Of a DNA stretch of 64,000 nucleotides, positions 20,547 to 29,645 are shown piece by piece. How positions within the stretch are numbered: position 1 is the first letter of the stretch; the number at the start of each line of letters is the position of its first letter. Made by a program: the position numbers and the translations under genes. This DNA is from an uncultured Paracoccaceae bacterium (GTDB taxonomy: Bacteria > Pseudomonadota > Alphaproteobacteria > Rhodobacterales > Rhodobacteraceae), in assembly GCA_913041145.1 (NCBI GenBank), contig CAJWHE010000004.1:23733-87732 (forward strand), given 5' to 3'. The notes below the pieces were generated by a model. The model did no database searches and was not told the DNA's origin. It worked only from the letters and a program-made list of their open reading frames with translations.

Positions 20547-21293
20547 ATGGGCTCTAAAAGAAACCGCACTATCATTGAAATATCCGGTGAAGAAACGCTA
20601 AAGTTTCTCCAAGGTCTTATAACGAATGACATAGATAAGTTAGATAAGGGCATTATCTATGCGGCTATGTTAACACCGCAAGGAAAGTATTTTGTGGATT
20701 TCTTTATTGTTACTTATAAAGGTTGTATATTAATTGATGTGTCCAAAGAAGTTAGTGATGATCTCCAGACAAAATTATCGCTATACCGTTTAAGGACAAA
20801 AGTAGATATAATTAAGACAGACATGAGTGTGTATACAGGAATTGATAACCCACCTTTAGGCGCTTTTAACGATCCCAGACATCCGGCTTTGGGTTGGAGA
20901 TCATATGAAAACAGCTCAATCAATCAAGATATAGACTGGAAAAAGCTACGGGTAAAACACGGTATTCCAGAAACAAATATAGAATTAATTCGAGATAAGA
21001 CCTATATCCTAGAAGCAGGCTTTGAAAAGTTAAATGGTGTTGATTTCAAAAAAGGTTGTTATGTTGGCCAAGAAATAACTGCTAGAATGAAACACAAAAC
21101 TAACTTAAAAAAAGGTTTGGTAAAAGTTTCAGTAATTGGTGAAACCCCTGTTGGCACTGAAATACTAGCTGACGGCCGGCCAGCTGGAGTATTATACTCT
21201 CAATCAGGTGGACATGGACTGGCTTTTCTTAGGCTTGACCGTGCTTCTCCAAAAATGCAAGCAGGTGAAGCAACAGTTATAATTGAGAACTAG
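20547..21293 (+). CDS. ygfZ: YgfZ/GcvT-related folate-binding protein (iron-sulfur cluster repair)
   Basis: This 248-residue protein has the YgfZ signature KGCYVGQEITARMKH, whose cysteine is conserved. The N-terminal segment SGEETLKFLQGLITNDIDKL is typical. YgfZ proteins are folate-dependent and help maintain some Fe-S enzymes. Of two start candidates, I choose the ATG at 20547 (10 bases after AGGAGG); a TTG at 20541 is only 4 bases from it. It ends 10 bases before the convergent inositol phosphatase gene, with no clear terminator in the gap. Confidence 0.92.
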   Translation: MGSKRNRTIIEISGEETLKFLQGLITNDIDKLDKGIIYAAMLTPQGKYFVDFFIVTYKGCILIDVSKEVSDDLQTKLSLYRLRTKVDIIKTDMSVYTGIDNPPLGAFNDPRHPALGWRSYENSSINQDIDWKKLRVKHGIPETNIELIRDKTYILEAGFEKLNGVDFKKGCYVGQEITARMKHKTNLKKGLVKVSVIGETPVGTEILADGRPAGVLYSQSGGHGLAFLRLDRASPKMQAGEATVIIEN

Positions 21294-21303
21294 GCTCGTT
21301 ATA

Positions 21304-22095
21304 TTAAGAAGAAGATCTTATAATTGTCGAAAATTGTTCAAAAATCTCACCGTTTCCAGCAATAATTTCACCACCCTCAAGTTCATTTTTCTCAGGGCTT
21401 ATACTCTCAACCAACCCCCCACTTTCCCTTACAATTAAAATTCCTGCTGCCGTATCCCAAGGAGACAAACCCCTCTGCCAAAATCCGTCAAAACGCCCAG
21501 CAGCAACATAAGCAAGATCAAGTGCAGCAGCTCCAAAACTTCTAACGCCTGCGCACTTTGGTAATAAAAGCCCTAATTCCTTGAGTGAAATAGAGAGGTT
21601 TTCATCTCCCGAGTGAGGAACCCCTGTGGCATATGTAGTTTCTTGCATTCTCTTGCGGCCAGAAACTCGTAATCTAGTATCATTAAGCCAAGCGCCTTGG
21701 CCTTTTTCTGAAATAAACATTTCATCTGTGCAAGGGTCATATATTACAGCAGAAACTATTTCATTTTTATGCTCTAAGGCTATTGAAATAGCCCAATGAG
21801 GTAAGCCATGTAAAAAGTTTGTGGTTCCATCAAGAGGATCAACAATCCATCTTCGGGTTGGATCCTCACCCTTAATCGGCTCACTTTCCTCACCCAACCA
21901 ACCGTAAGTAGCCCTTGCTTCCAATAACTCCTCTTTAATGATCTGTTCGGCGGCTCGATCAGCTCTAGAAACAAAATCTCCTGCACCTTTGATCGAAACC
22001 TGTAAATTTTCCACTTCCCGGAAATCTTTTGTCAAGCTCCTACCTGCAACCCTAGCCGCTTTGATCATTAAATTAAGATTGGCACTGCCCTGCAA
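21304..22095 (-). CDS. suhB: Inositol-1-monophosphatase family protein (SuhB-like)
   Basis: This 263-residue Mg-dependent phosphatase has metal ligands Glu69 (GEES), then Asp86 and Asp89 in DPLDGTTNF, and the C-terminal WDTAAG. It would act on inositol monophosphate or related sugar phosphates, and family members also act in rRNA maturation with Nus factors. The start is TTG at 22093-22095: GAGGGAG lies 8 bases upstream, and MQGSANLNLMIKAAR matches the usual family N-terminus. A methionine at residue 10 is the alternative. The 217-base gap to argF contains no other gene. Confidence 0.88.
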   Translation of the reverse strand: MQGSANLNLMIKAARVAGRSLTKDFREVENLQVSIKGAGDFVSRADRAAEQIIKEELLEARATYGWLGEESEPIKGEDPTRRWIVDPLDGTTNFLHGLPHWAISIALEHKNEIVSAVIYDPCTDEMFISEKGQGAWLNDTRLRVSGRKRMQETTYATGVPHSGDENLSISLKELGLLLPKCAGVRSFGAAALDLAYVAAGRFDGFWQRGLSPWDTAAGILIVRESGGLVESISPEKNELEGGEIIAGNGEIFEQFSTIIRSSS

Positions 22096-22312
22096 CTTTA
22101 TTACTCCCTCATATGGTTAAGCGGCGTATAGCGGCTAGACTAAGATATTAAAAGAACAATCGGTATTAATATAAAAACGGGTTAAGAAAAATTTTACTGT
22201 AATTTTTAAAAGGAGATAACCTTTAAAGTATAGAGTTACTCATAGAATTATTTTCATCAGAAAAGCTATTGTTTTCGCAGTATTCTCTCAAGAGTACGAG
22301 CAACATTGTCAA

Positions 22313-23242
22313 TTAAATTTTGTTTAAACACCATCTCATAATTGCTTTTTGGACATGTAGCCTATTCTCAGCCTCGTCAAAAACCACAGAGTTCTTTCCA
22401 TCTAACACCTGCGATGTCACTTCTTCGCCTCTGTGGGCAGGCAAACAGTGCATAAATAATGCATCTTTTTTTGTTTTGTTCATCAAATTTTCATTCACTT
22501 GATATTCAGCAAGAACATTATGAAGCGAACTTCGATCAGACTCTGAATGATGCATTGAAACCCAGCTATCCGTAATGATTAGATCAGCACTTTTTACAGC
22601 CGCATCGACATCTCTTTGAATCTCAAAAGCTGCACCGTCAGCGATAGCGGCTTTCACTACTTTTTTGTCCGGATCTAAAGCACTTGGCCCAGAAAACTTT
22701 AATAAAAAATTGAATTTTGCTGATGCCTGAATAAGGGAATTGCAAACGTTATTTCCATCTCCAATCCAGAGTATTTCCTTGCCCGAAATTGATCCTCTTT
22801 TCTCTTCAAAAGTTAATATATCCGCCATAATTTGACAGGGGTGAGAATGGTCTGTCAAACCATTTATAACCGGTACTGTAGAATGTTCAGATAACTCTCT
22901 TAAAGTTTCTGCAGAAAAGGTTCGTATCATAATAAGATCAACATATCTTGATAGAACTTGGGCTGTATCACTTACAGATTCACCATGCCCTAATTGCATG
23001 TCTGCTCCACTTAAAATTAAACTTTGACCGCCCAACTGTCGAACTCCAACGTCAAAAGAAACTCTAGTTCGAGTCGAAGGCTTTTCAAATATTAATGCTA
23101 CAACGCACCCAGTAAGAGATGCGTCTCTATCGAGTTGTCCATTAGTAAAACCCTTGCGGGATTCTTTGACTTGAATAGCATCGTCAATAATAGAACTCAG
23201 ATCCTCAGCACTAACTTGGTCAATATCTAGAAAATGTTTCAA
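22313..23242 (-). CDS. argF: Ornithine carbamoyltransferase
   Basis: This 309-residue enzyme converts ornithine and carbamoyl phosphate to citrulline in arginine synthesis. The carbamoyl-phosphate site [14 protein letters not shown] is at about 53-66, and the ornithine site includes [13 protein letters not shown] near the C-terminus. The start is TTG at 23240-23242, overlapping the argD stop in TTGA, with GAGG 8 bases upstream; this suggests translational coupling. The order argD-argF is shared with other alphaproteobacteria. Confidence 0.97.
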   Translation of the reverse strand: MKHFLDIDQVSAEDLSSIIDDAIQVKESRKGFTNGQLDRDASLTGCVVALIFEKPSTRTRVSFDVGVRQLGGQSLILSGADMQLGHGESVSDTAQVLSRYVDLIMIRTFSAETLRELSEHSTVPVINGLTDHSHPCQIMADILTFEEKRGSISGKEILWIGDGNNVCNSLIQASAKFNFLLKFSGPSALDPDKKVVKAAIADGAAFEIQRDVDAAVKSADLIITDSWVSMHHSESDRSSLHNVLAEYQVNENLMNKTKKDALFMHCLPAHRGEEVTSQVLDGKNSVVFDEAENRLHVQKAIMRWCLNKI

Positions 23243-24426
23243 AGGGCTGCCTCTAGTGATAGAGCTGTTTGTTCTAACCTATGAAAAGCCTCTGTAAGTT
23301 CTACTTCACAAATGTTTAAAGCTGGAAGTAGTCGAATAACGTTATCTCCTCCAGGAACTAATAATAGGTTATGTTCGTAAGCGTTTGCAACCACATCCAT
23401 GTTTGGAACCTTGCACTTAATCCCAAGCATAAACCCCTGCCCTCTGACTAGCTCAAATATTTCAGAATGCTCTGCTATTAAACTCTCTAATTTTTGACGG
23501 AAAAAGCCAGCCTTCCTATTAACATCAGCCAAAAAATCAGGTTGGGATATTATGTCTAACACCTTCAAGCCAACGGCACAGGCAAGTGGGTTCCCTCCAT
23601 AAGTAGAGCCATGCGTTCCCGCAGTCATTCCTGAGGCCGCCTCTTCGGTTGCAAGGCATGCACCTAATGGAAACCCATTTCCAATACCTTTAGCAATTGT
23701 CATAATATCGGGATAAACACCCGCCCATTCGTGCGCAAATAATTTCCCAGTTCTTCCAACACCACACTGTATTTCGTCAAATATTAGTAATACACCAGTT
23801 TGGTCACAAAAATTTCGAATTACATTCAAGAATTCATCTGAGAGCGGAATGATTCCACCTTCACCTTGTATTGGCTCCACAATAATTGCCGCAATATCTG
23901 AGCCTTGAATTTCACTTTCAAGTTGAGAGTAATCGTCTTTTTCAATCGGAATTTGAACAAAACCAGGTAACAACGGACCAAATCCTTTAGTAAGTTTTTC
24001 GGAACCAACTGCAGATATTGTTGCTATAGTTCGACCATGAAAAGCATTATCAAATGTAATAATAGTTGACCGGTTCGATTCACCTTTTTCAAACCAATAT
24101 TTCCGAGCCATTTTAATAGCACATTCCATCGATTCCGCTCCAGAGTTGGTAAAGAAGACGGTGTCGGCAAATGTTTCATCAACCAATCGGTTAGCTAGCT
24201 CTTCCTGATTCGGAATTTCATACAAATTTGAGACATGCCACAATTTTTTTGCTTGTTCCTGGATAGTATCCACCAACTCTGGATGAGCATGACCTAGAGC
24301 GGTGACAGCAATACCAGCACCAAGATCAAGATAACGTTTATTTTCTTCATCAAAAAGCCAAGAGCCTTCTCCCTTAACAAAACTTAAAGGGGCTCTAGAG
24401 TAACTTGGCAAAACTGGCGTAATCAT
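23239..24426 (-). CDS. argD: Acetylornithine aminotransferase
   Basis: This 395-residue class III PLP aminotransferase has [19 protein letters not shown], then the lysine motif [13 protein letters not shown], and [13 protein letters not shown]. It acts in arginine biosynthesis and, in some organisms, in lysine synthesis as well. It is the first gene of argDF, from an ATG start. The 230-base region before it is shared with the divergent gcrA and contains three GANTC sites. Ornithine aminotransferase would also have this fold, but the argF partner favours ArgD. Confidence 0.95.
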   Translation of the reverse strand: MITPVLPSYSRAPLSFVKGEGSWLFDEENKRYLDLGAGIAVTALGHAHPELVDTIQEQAKKLWHVSNLYEIPNQEELANRLVDETFADTVFFTNSGAESMECAIKMARKYWFEKGESNRSTIITFDNAFHGRTIATISAVGSEKLTKGFGPLLPGFVQIPIEKDDYSQLESEIQGSDIAAIIVEPIQGEGGIIPLSDEFLNVIRNFCDQTGVLLIFDEIQCGVGRTGKLFAHEWAGVYPDIMTIAKGIGNGFPLGACLATEEAASGMTAGTHGSTYGGNPLACAVGLKVLDIISQPDFLADVNRKAGFFRQKLESLIAEHSEIFELVRGQGFMLGIKCKVPNMDVVANAYEHNLLLVPGGDNVIRLLPALNICEVELTEAFHRLEQTALSLEAAL

Positions 24427-24453
24427 TAGTTTAGATCCTTAAAACTGATAAGA

Positions 24454-24512
24454 GATTCATATATTTTATATATTACTCTTAATAGTCAATGCTTGTAAAA
24501 AGATTCTGACTC
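24454..24512. promoter_or_regulatory. Cluster of three GANTC (CcrM-type) sites between argD and gcrA
   Basis: GATTC at 24454-24458, GATTC at 24502-24506 and GACTC at 24508-24512 lie in the divergent argD/gcrA intergenic region; the last two are 6 bases apart. GANTC is the target of the cell-cycle methylase CcrM in alphaproteobacteria, and GcrA responds to its methylation. Control of gcrA by its own methylation-linked circuit is inference. Chance would give roughly one site in a region this size. Confidence 0.35.
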
Positions 24513-24656
24513 TGACAAAGAATTTCTAAACAGAATTTCAATCATTATATAAAAATTTATAATTTTCTTATATTGTTTTACATATAAGGAAATTGAGAGT
24601 AGGAAGCTACTTATATCCTGGCCAGAAAAAGGCCGAATTTAATTAAGGTTTTGATT

Positions 24657-25217
24657 ATGGCTTGGACAGACGAACGCGTAGAAATACTAAAAAACTTATG
24701 GGTTGAAGGTCAATCTGCGTCCTTTATAGCTAAACAGCTGGGAAGCGTGACTAGGAATGCCGTTATAGGAAAAGTGCATAGACTGGGGCTGTCAAATAGG
24801 ACAAGTGGCTCACCTGCTAAGACAGCAGTAAAAGAAAAGACATCACCAGATCAGAAAAAAGCTCCCATAAAAGCAAAAATAGCAGTGGAGGAAAAACCTG
24901 ATTTGGTACCTGCTCTTGCAAAGCCAATCCCTAGGCCAAAATTAATTATCAAAGCAGGCCAACCTCTACCACCACAGCCTTCTGCTAATGAAATTAGTCC
25001 AGAGGCACTCGCGACTGTACGAGAAGTTGAAAAAAAGGCAAAAAAACTTAGTGTCATGGAACTCACTGAAAGAACCTGCAAATGGCCAGTGGGCGACCCA
25101 GCTACCGAAGATTTCTGGTTCTGTGGCTTAACAGCTCAAGCAGGAAAACCTTACTGCGAAGCACATGTAGGGGTTGCATTCCAACCGATGAGCACTAGAA
25201 GAGATAGGCGCCGATAA
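24657..25217 (+). CDS. gcrA: Cell-cycle regulator GcrA
   Basis: This is a 186-residue sigma70-interacting transcription factor that binds methylated GANTC promoters in alphaproteobacteria. The start is placed at the ATG at 24657, giving MAWTDERVEILKNLWVEG, the family N-terminus; a TTG two codons earlier is not preferred. The N-terminal winged-helix part (about 1-50) has SVTRNAVIGKVHRLGLSNR. A low-complexity Pro/Ala/Lys linker follows, then a C-terminal cysteine-bearing segment (ERTCKWPVGDP...CGL...YCEAH). It is separated from rimO by 30 bases. Confidence 0.93.
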   Translation: MAWTDERVEILKNLWVEGQSASFIAKQLGSVTRNAVIGKVHRLGLSNRTSGSPAKTAVKEKTSPDQKKAPIKAKIAVEEKPDLVPALAKPIPRPKLIIKAGQPLPPQPSANEISPEALATVREVEKKAKKLSVMELTERTCKWPVGDPATEDFWFCGLTAQAGKPYCEAHVGVAFQPMSTRRDRRR

Positions 25218-25234
25218 TAATTAGTAGGTGAATT

Positions 25235-25270
25235 ATGAAAAAGCCAAATGTCCTTAAATCAAAAATCTAG
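25235..25270 (+). CDS. Possible 11-codon leader ORF overlapping the rimO start
   Basis: ATG at 25235 opens an 11-residue frame ([11 protein letters not shown]) ending at TAG 25268-25270. It overlaps the first codons of rimO in a different frame. A weak AGGTG lies a few bases before it, whereas the rimO ATG at 25248 has no good Shine-Dalgarno at the normal distance. It may be incidental. No family is recognised. Confidence 0.25.
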   Translation: MKKPNVLKSKI

Positions 25271-26645
25271 ACGGCCAGACATTGCCCCAAAAATAGACAT
25301 CGATAGCAACTCTGAGAGAAGTCAACCAAACATTGGCATGGTCTCTCTTGGTTGTCCTAAAGCTTTAGTAGATAGTGAACGTATTTTAACAAGATTACGA
25401 GCAGAAGGGTATTCTATTAGTCCCGATTATGCTGGTGCGGACGCAGTGATAGTAAATACTTGTGGTTTCTTAGATTCAGCAAAAATTGAAAGTTTAGAGG
25501 CTATTGGGGAAGCTTTAGAAGAAAATGGGAAAGTCATTGTTACTGGTTGTCTAGGGGTAGAAGAAGGCTTGATTAAAAAGTCTCATCCAAATGTTTTATC
25601 TGTAACAGGCCCTCAGCAATACGAGAAGGTGTTGGACGCCGTGCATAGTGCTGTCCCAGCAAGGCCTAATCCATTTTTTGATTTACTACCCACACCGCAA
25701 GTCTCATTAACGCCCAGGCACTACAGTTATCTGAAAATTTCTGAAGGTTGTAACCACAAATGTAAATTCTGTATCATCCCTTCTATGCGAGGAAAACTAA
25801 ACTCTAGACCTTCACATGCGATTCTTAGAGAAGCAGAAAGACTAGTCGATTCCGGCGTGAAAGAGCTCTTAATTATTTCTCAAGACACTTCAGCCTACGG
25901 ACTTGACCTAAAATATAAAAAGAATCTCTGGAACAATAAAGAAGTCAAAAGCCACATTACTGATTTAACTAGGGAACTTGGGACATTAGGGGCTTGGATT
26001 CGGCTTCACTACGTTTATCCTTATCCACATGTACGTGAATTAATTCCAATAATGGCTGACAAGGAAAATAATGTATTACCATATTTGGACATTCCCTTTC
26101 AGCACGCACATCCAGACGTTTTAAAGCGAATGAGTAGACCTGCAGCTTCGACCAAAACTCTTGACGAGATATCGGCTTGGAGAGCAGAATGTAAAGACTT
26201 GTCAATTAGATCTACTTTTATAGTTGGTTTTCCAGGTGAAACAGAAGAAGAGTTTCTCACACTATTAGACTGGTTAGACGAAGCTCAGTTGGATAGGATT
26301 GGTTGCTTTAAATATGAGAATGTTAAGGGAGCAAGATCTAATGATTTACCTAATCACGTCTCAGATGAAATTAAAGAAGATCGTTGGCAACGCTTTATGA
26401 CCAAGGCTCAATCAATTTCCTGCACAAAACTACAGCAAAAAGTAGGTAATAAATACGATGTAATTGTGGATAGCGTAAAAGATAAATTAGCAATATGTCG
26501 GACGATGTCAGATGCTCCAGAAATTGACGGTAACTTATTTATTGATAAAGAAACTAAATACTTAAAACAAGGTGATATAGTTAAAGTGAGAGTAACGGAT
26601 GCAACAGATTATGACTTATTTGGTGAATTATTAAATGAAAACTAG
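25248..26645 (+). CDS. rimO: Ribosomal protein S12 methylthiotransferase RimO
   Basis: This 465-residue radical-SAM enzyme adds a methylthio group to a conserved aspartate of S12. The N-terminal UPF0004 domain has [20 protein letters not shown] and TGCLGVEEG. The radical SAM cluster is CNHKCKFC (Cys168, Cys172, Cys175), followed by a TRAM domain at the C-terminus. The N-terminal 30 residues are variable. The start ATG is the first in frame. It overlaps the next gene by 11 bases, so the pair is likely cotranscribed, perhaps also with gcrA upstream. Confidence 0.96.
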   Translation: MSLNQKSRRPDIAPKIDIDSNSERSQPNIGMVSLGCPKALVDSERILTRLRAEGYSISPDYAGADAVIVNTCGFLDSAKIESLEAIGEALEENGKVIVTGCLGVEEGLIKKSHPNVLSVTGPQQYEKVLDAVHSAVPARPNPFFDLLPTPQVSLTPRHYSYLKISEGCNHKCKFCIIPSMRGKLNSRPSHAILREAERLVDSGVKELLIISQDTSAYGLDLKYKKNLWNNKEVKSHITDLTRELGTLGAWIRLHYVYPYPHVRELIPIMADKENNVLPYLDIPFQHAHPDVLKRMSRPAASTKTLDEISAWRAECKDLSIRSTFIVGFPGETEEEFLTLLDWLDEAQLDRIGCFKYENVKGARSNDLPNHVSDEIKEDRWQRFMTKAQSISCTKLQQKVGNKYDVIVDSVKDKLAICRTMSDAPEIDGNLFIDKETKYLKQGDIVKVRVTDATDYDLFGELLNEN

Positions 26646-27018
26646 CATACGAGTTTTATATAATGCGGAATGTCCAATTTGTAATTTTGAAATTAAACAT
26701 TACCAAAAATATACTAACAATAAGAAAATTCCTATCCAGTTCGATGATTTAAATAGTTCAGGCTTGGCACACTGGAACATCACGGCTGACCTTGCGGCAA
26801 GAAGACTGCATGTCGACATTGAAGGAGAAGTAAAAGTAGGCATGGAAGGTTTTTTAGCATTATGGAATACAATGCCAAAATATCGTTGGTTATTTCATAT
26901 TTTTAGACAGCCAGTTATAAAACAAATCTCGTCATTTCTTTATGATTACATATTAGCTCCATATATATATTTTTTACATTTACGTAGGAAAAAGAACATA
27001 ACAAGGCGTAATCAATAA
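26635..27018 (+). CDS. DUF393 family thiol-disulfide oxidoreductase-like protein
   Basis: This 127-residue protein begins with [16 protein letters not shown], the CxxC motif of DUF393, also described as thiol-disulfide oxidoreductase DCC-like. [15 protein letters not shown] and a hydrophobic C-terminal part follow. Function is uncertain. The ATG lies inside the end of rimO, overlapping by 11 bases, which suggests coupled translation. It precedes the HDAH-type gene by 39 bases. Confidence 0.75.
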   Translation: MKTSIRVLYNAECPICNFEIKHYQKYTNNKKIPIQFDDLNSSGLAHWNITADLAARRLHVDIEGEVKVGMEGFLALWNTMPKYRWLFHIFRQPVIKQISSFLYDYILAPYIYFLHLRRKKNITRRNQ

Positions 27019-27057
27019 ACTAGTAAAAATATTTAATCCAAATATTAGGAGGGAGAA

Positions 27058-28161
27058 ATGAGTACAGGTTTTATTTGGGATGAGAGATGTTTTTGGCATG
27101 CAGGTGGCGATTTTGCCTTTACTCTTCCGCTTGGAGGTTTGGTGCAACCGATGCCTACCAGCGGTCTACCAGAAAACCCAGAGACAAAGCGGCGCTTAAA
27201 GAATTTAATGGACGTCACAGGCCTATTAAACGAATTGGATGCGAGATCACACAGTGGAGCCTCTTTTGAGGATCTATTAAGAGTACACCCTCGAAAATTT
27301 TTAGAAAACTTCAAAGCATTATCAGATAAAAATGGTGGAACAATTGGCCTAAACATACCTTTTACAAAAGGTGGCTTTGAGATAGCCTCTTTATCTGCCG
27401 GACTAGCAAAAGAAGCTATTTTTTCTGTACTAAAGGGAACAAATCGGAATTCATATGCGTTATCTCGGCCACCCGGGCACCATTGCCTACCAGATCTTCC
27501 AAACGGATTTTGTTTGTTATCGAATATATCCATTGCTGTCGAAGCAGCGTTAACTGAAAAATTAACTGAGCGAGTCGCAATTGTTGACTGGGATGTTCAT
27601 CACGGAAATGGAACAGAAGCAATTTTTTATGATAGGGCCGATGTACTTACAATATCCGTGCACCAAGATAGATGCTACCCTATAGATACAGGTGCTGCGA
27701 CGGATATTGGAATTGACAGGGGTGAGGGATATAACATGAACATACCTCTTCCCCCAGGTGGAGGTCATACACTTTATTTAGAAGCTATGAAAAGACTAAT
27801 TTTACCTCGTTTAAGAGAGTTTCAACCAGATATTATAATAATCGCCTGCGGTTTTGATGCCTCCGCCATTGATCCTTTAGCAAGAATGTTAGCTACATCT
27901 GAGACCTTTGGCCAACTTACAAAATTTGTAATGGGTGCTGCACATGAGCTTTGTAATGATAGGCTCTCTATGATTCACGAAGGTGGTTACTCTGAAGTAT
28001 ATGTTCCTTTTTGTGGTCACAGAGTGATCCAGGAGCTTTCTAACAGCTCAATTAAAGCTGAGGATCCCTATAAATTTCTTTTCGAAAGTAGACAACCGAG
28101 TCAACGTGTTCAGAATTTTTATTCAGAGTTAATTACTGAACTTGAACAATTTTTCTTTTAA
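27058..28161 (+). CDS. HDAC/HDAH-type zinc amidohydrolase (bacterial class II deacetylase-like)
   Basis: This 367-residue zinc enzyme has the arginase-fold deacetylase motifs in order: RPPGHHCLP (His141, His142), DWDVHHGNGTEAIF (Asp179, His181), and ACGFDAS (Asp267). IHEGGYSEVY places Tyr311 at the transition-state position. These positions closely match the bacterial HDAH family, so it looks catalytically complete. Substrates in this family range from acetylpolyamines to other N-acyl compounds; a true histone role is not expected. A strong AGGAGGG precedes the ATG. It sits just before scoAB, beside carnitine-type genes on the other strand. Confidence 0.85.
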   Translation: MSTGFIWDERCFWHAGGDFAFTLPLGGLVQPMPTSGLPENPETKRRLKNLMDVTGLLNELDARSHSGASFEDLLRVHPRKFLENFKALSDKNGGTIGLNIPFTKGGFEIASLSAGLAKEAIFSVLKGTNRNSYALSRPPGHHCLPDLPNGFCLLSNISIAVEAALTEKLTERVAIVDWDVHHGNGTEAIFYDRADVLTISVHQDRCYPIDTGAATDIGIDRGEGYNMNIPLPPGGGHTLYLEAMKRLILPRLREFQPDIIIIACGFDASAIDPLARMLATSETFGQLTKFVMGAAHELCNDRLSMIHEGGYSEVYVPFCGHRVIQELSNSSIKAEDPYKFLFESRQPSQRVQNFYSELITELEQFFF

Positions 28162-28232
28162 ATAAATATTATTAATTGACTTCAAGGCTATCAGCGGCAA
28201 GAACAAATTTAGGAAATGATAGGAATTAAAAA

Positions 28233-28931
28233 ATGAAAAAAGTTTTTAATAATGCAAAGGAGGCTCTTTCTGGGCTTTTAAAAGATGATATATTTATTGC
28301 AGCCGGTGGATTTGGTCTGTGTGGAATTCCTGAGTTACTATTGAATGCCATAAAAGAGTCCAAAGTTAAAAACCTAACTTTTGCGTCAAATAATGCTGGC
28401 GTAGATGACTTTGGGATAGGTATTCTTTTACAAACAAAACAGGTGCGAAAAATGATTAGCTCATATGTTGGAGAGAATGCAGAGTTCATGCGCCAATATC
28501 TATCGGGAGAGTTAGAGCTTGAATTTAATCCACAGGGAACACTAGCTGAAAGAATGCGGGCGGGAGGTAGCGGTATTCCAGCTTTTTATACAAAGACAGG
28601 GGTCGGAACAATAATAGCCGATGGTAAAGAACATAAAGATTTTGATGGTGAGACATACATCATGGAAAAAGGATTAGTCGCTGATCTTTCGATAGTAAAG
28701 GCCTGGAAAGCTGACGAGACAGGGAACCTAGTTTTTAGAAAAACTGCACGTAACTTTAATCCACCAGCTGCTATGTGTGGGAAGGTTTGCGTCGCCGAAG
28801 TTGAAGAGATAGTACCAACGGGTTCACTTGATCCAGACCTAATACACCTTCCTGGAATTTATGTTCATAGATTAATCCAAGGTGATCACGAAAAGCGTAT
28901 CGAACAACGCACTTTACGAGAGGTTAAGTAA
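28233..28931 (+). CDS. scoA: Succinyl-CoA:3-ketoacid CoA-transferase, subunit A
   Basis: This 232-residue subunit of the CoA-transferase activates acetoacetate with CoA from succinyl-CoA. GGFGLCGIPE and LTFASNNAGVDDFG belong to the alpha-type subunit, followed by GTLAERMRAGGSGIPAFYTKTGVGT. The start is the ATG at 28233 after AGGAATTAAAAA. scoB follows after one base. The acetoacetate could come from the neighbouring BKACE reaction (31876-32784) or from ketone bodies; a thiolase is not adjacent. Confidence 0.93.
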   Translation: MKKVFNNAKEALSGLLKDDIFIAAGGFGLCGIPELLLNAIKESKVKNLTFASNNAGVDDFGIGILLQTKQVRKMISSYVGENAEFMRQYLSGELELEFNPQGTLAERMRAGGSGIPAFYTKTGVGTIIADGKEHKDFDGETYIMEKGLVADLSIVKAWKADETGNLVFRKTARNFNPPAAMCGKVCVAEVEEIVPTGSLDPDLIHLPGIYVHRLIQGDHEKRIEQRTLREVK

Positions 28932-28932
28932 T

Positions 28933-29562
28933 ATGGCTTGGGATAGAAACCAAATGGCTGCAAGAGCAGCTCACGAACTTCAAGATGGGTGGTATGTAAA
29001 TTTAGGTATTGGAATTCCCACGCTCGTATCTAACTACATACCAAAAGGAATAGAGGTAACACTGCAATCTGAAAATGGCATGTTAGGAATGGGACCTTTT
29101 CCAACAGAGCAAGAGCTTGATTCTGACCTCATAAATGCTGGCAAACAAACTATCACCGAATTACCACAAACTTCATATTTTGATTCTGCGCAAAGCTTTG
29201 GGATGATAAGAGGTGGAAAGATTGCAATGGCAATTCTAGGTGCAATGGAAGTTAGCGAAGCTGGTGATTTAGCAAACTGGATGATCCCTGGAAAGCTCGT
29301 AAAAGGCATGGGAGGCGCTATGGATTTAGTTGCAGGTGTAGGTAGAGTCGTCGTCGTAATGGATCACACGAACAAACATGGTGATAGCAAAATATTAAAG
29401 GAGTGTACTTTGCCTTTAACTGGAAAAGCTGTGGTAAATAGGATTATAACAAATCTTGGTGTTCTTGATGTTGTAGATGGTGGACTAAAAATTGTTGAGA
29501 CAGCGGATGGCGTAACAAAAGAAGAGTTGATTGAATCCACCAAAGCAAAAATTGTAAGTTAA
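28933..29562 (+). CDS. scoB: Succinyl-CoA:3-ketoacid CoA-transferase, subunit B
   Basis: This 209-residue catalytic subunit carries SENGMLGMGP, in which Glu47 forms the covalent glutamyl-CoA intermediate. LGIGIPTLVSNYIP and GKLVKGMGGAMDLVAGVGRVVVVMDH are typical. I start it at the ATG at 28933, one base after scoA and about 9 bases after GAGAGG, giving MAWDRNQMAARAA. A longer frame from 28882 would overlap scoA without good support. It is convergent with the SDR gene. Confidence 0.93.
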   Translation: MAWDRNQMAARAAHELQDGWYVNLGIGIPTLVSNYIPKGIEVTLQSENGMLGMGPFPTEQELDSDLINAGKQTITELPQTSYFDSAQSFGMIRGGKIAMAILGAMEVSEAGDLANWMIPGKLVKGMGGAMDLVAGVGRVVVVMDHTNKHGDSKILKECTLPLTGKAVVNRIITNLGVLDVVDGGLKIVETADGVTKEELIESTKAKIVS

Positions 29563-29645
29563 TAACCCCTAATAGCTCTAGATAATTTAACTTCCTTATT
29601 ATTTATAAGTAGTGAACAAATTATTACGTTAAAAAAAGCTATAAG

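Noticed and set aside
27058..28161. True histone deacetylase
   Set aside because: The motifs match the bacterial HDAH/acetylpolyamine amidohydrolase families, and the organism is bacterial. A chromatin role is not supported.
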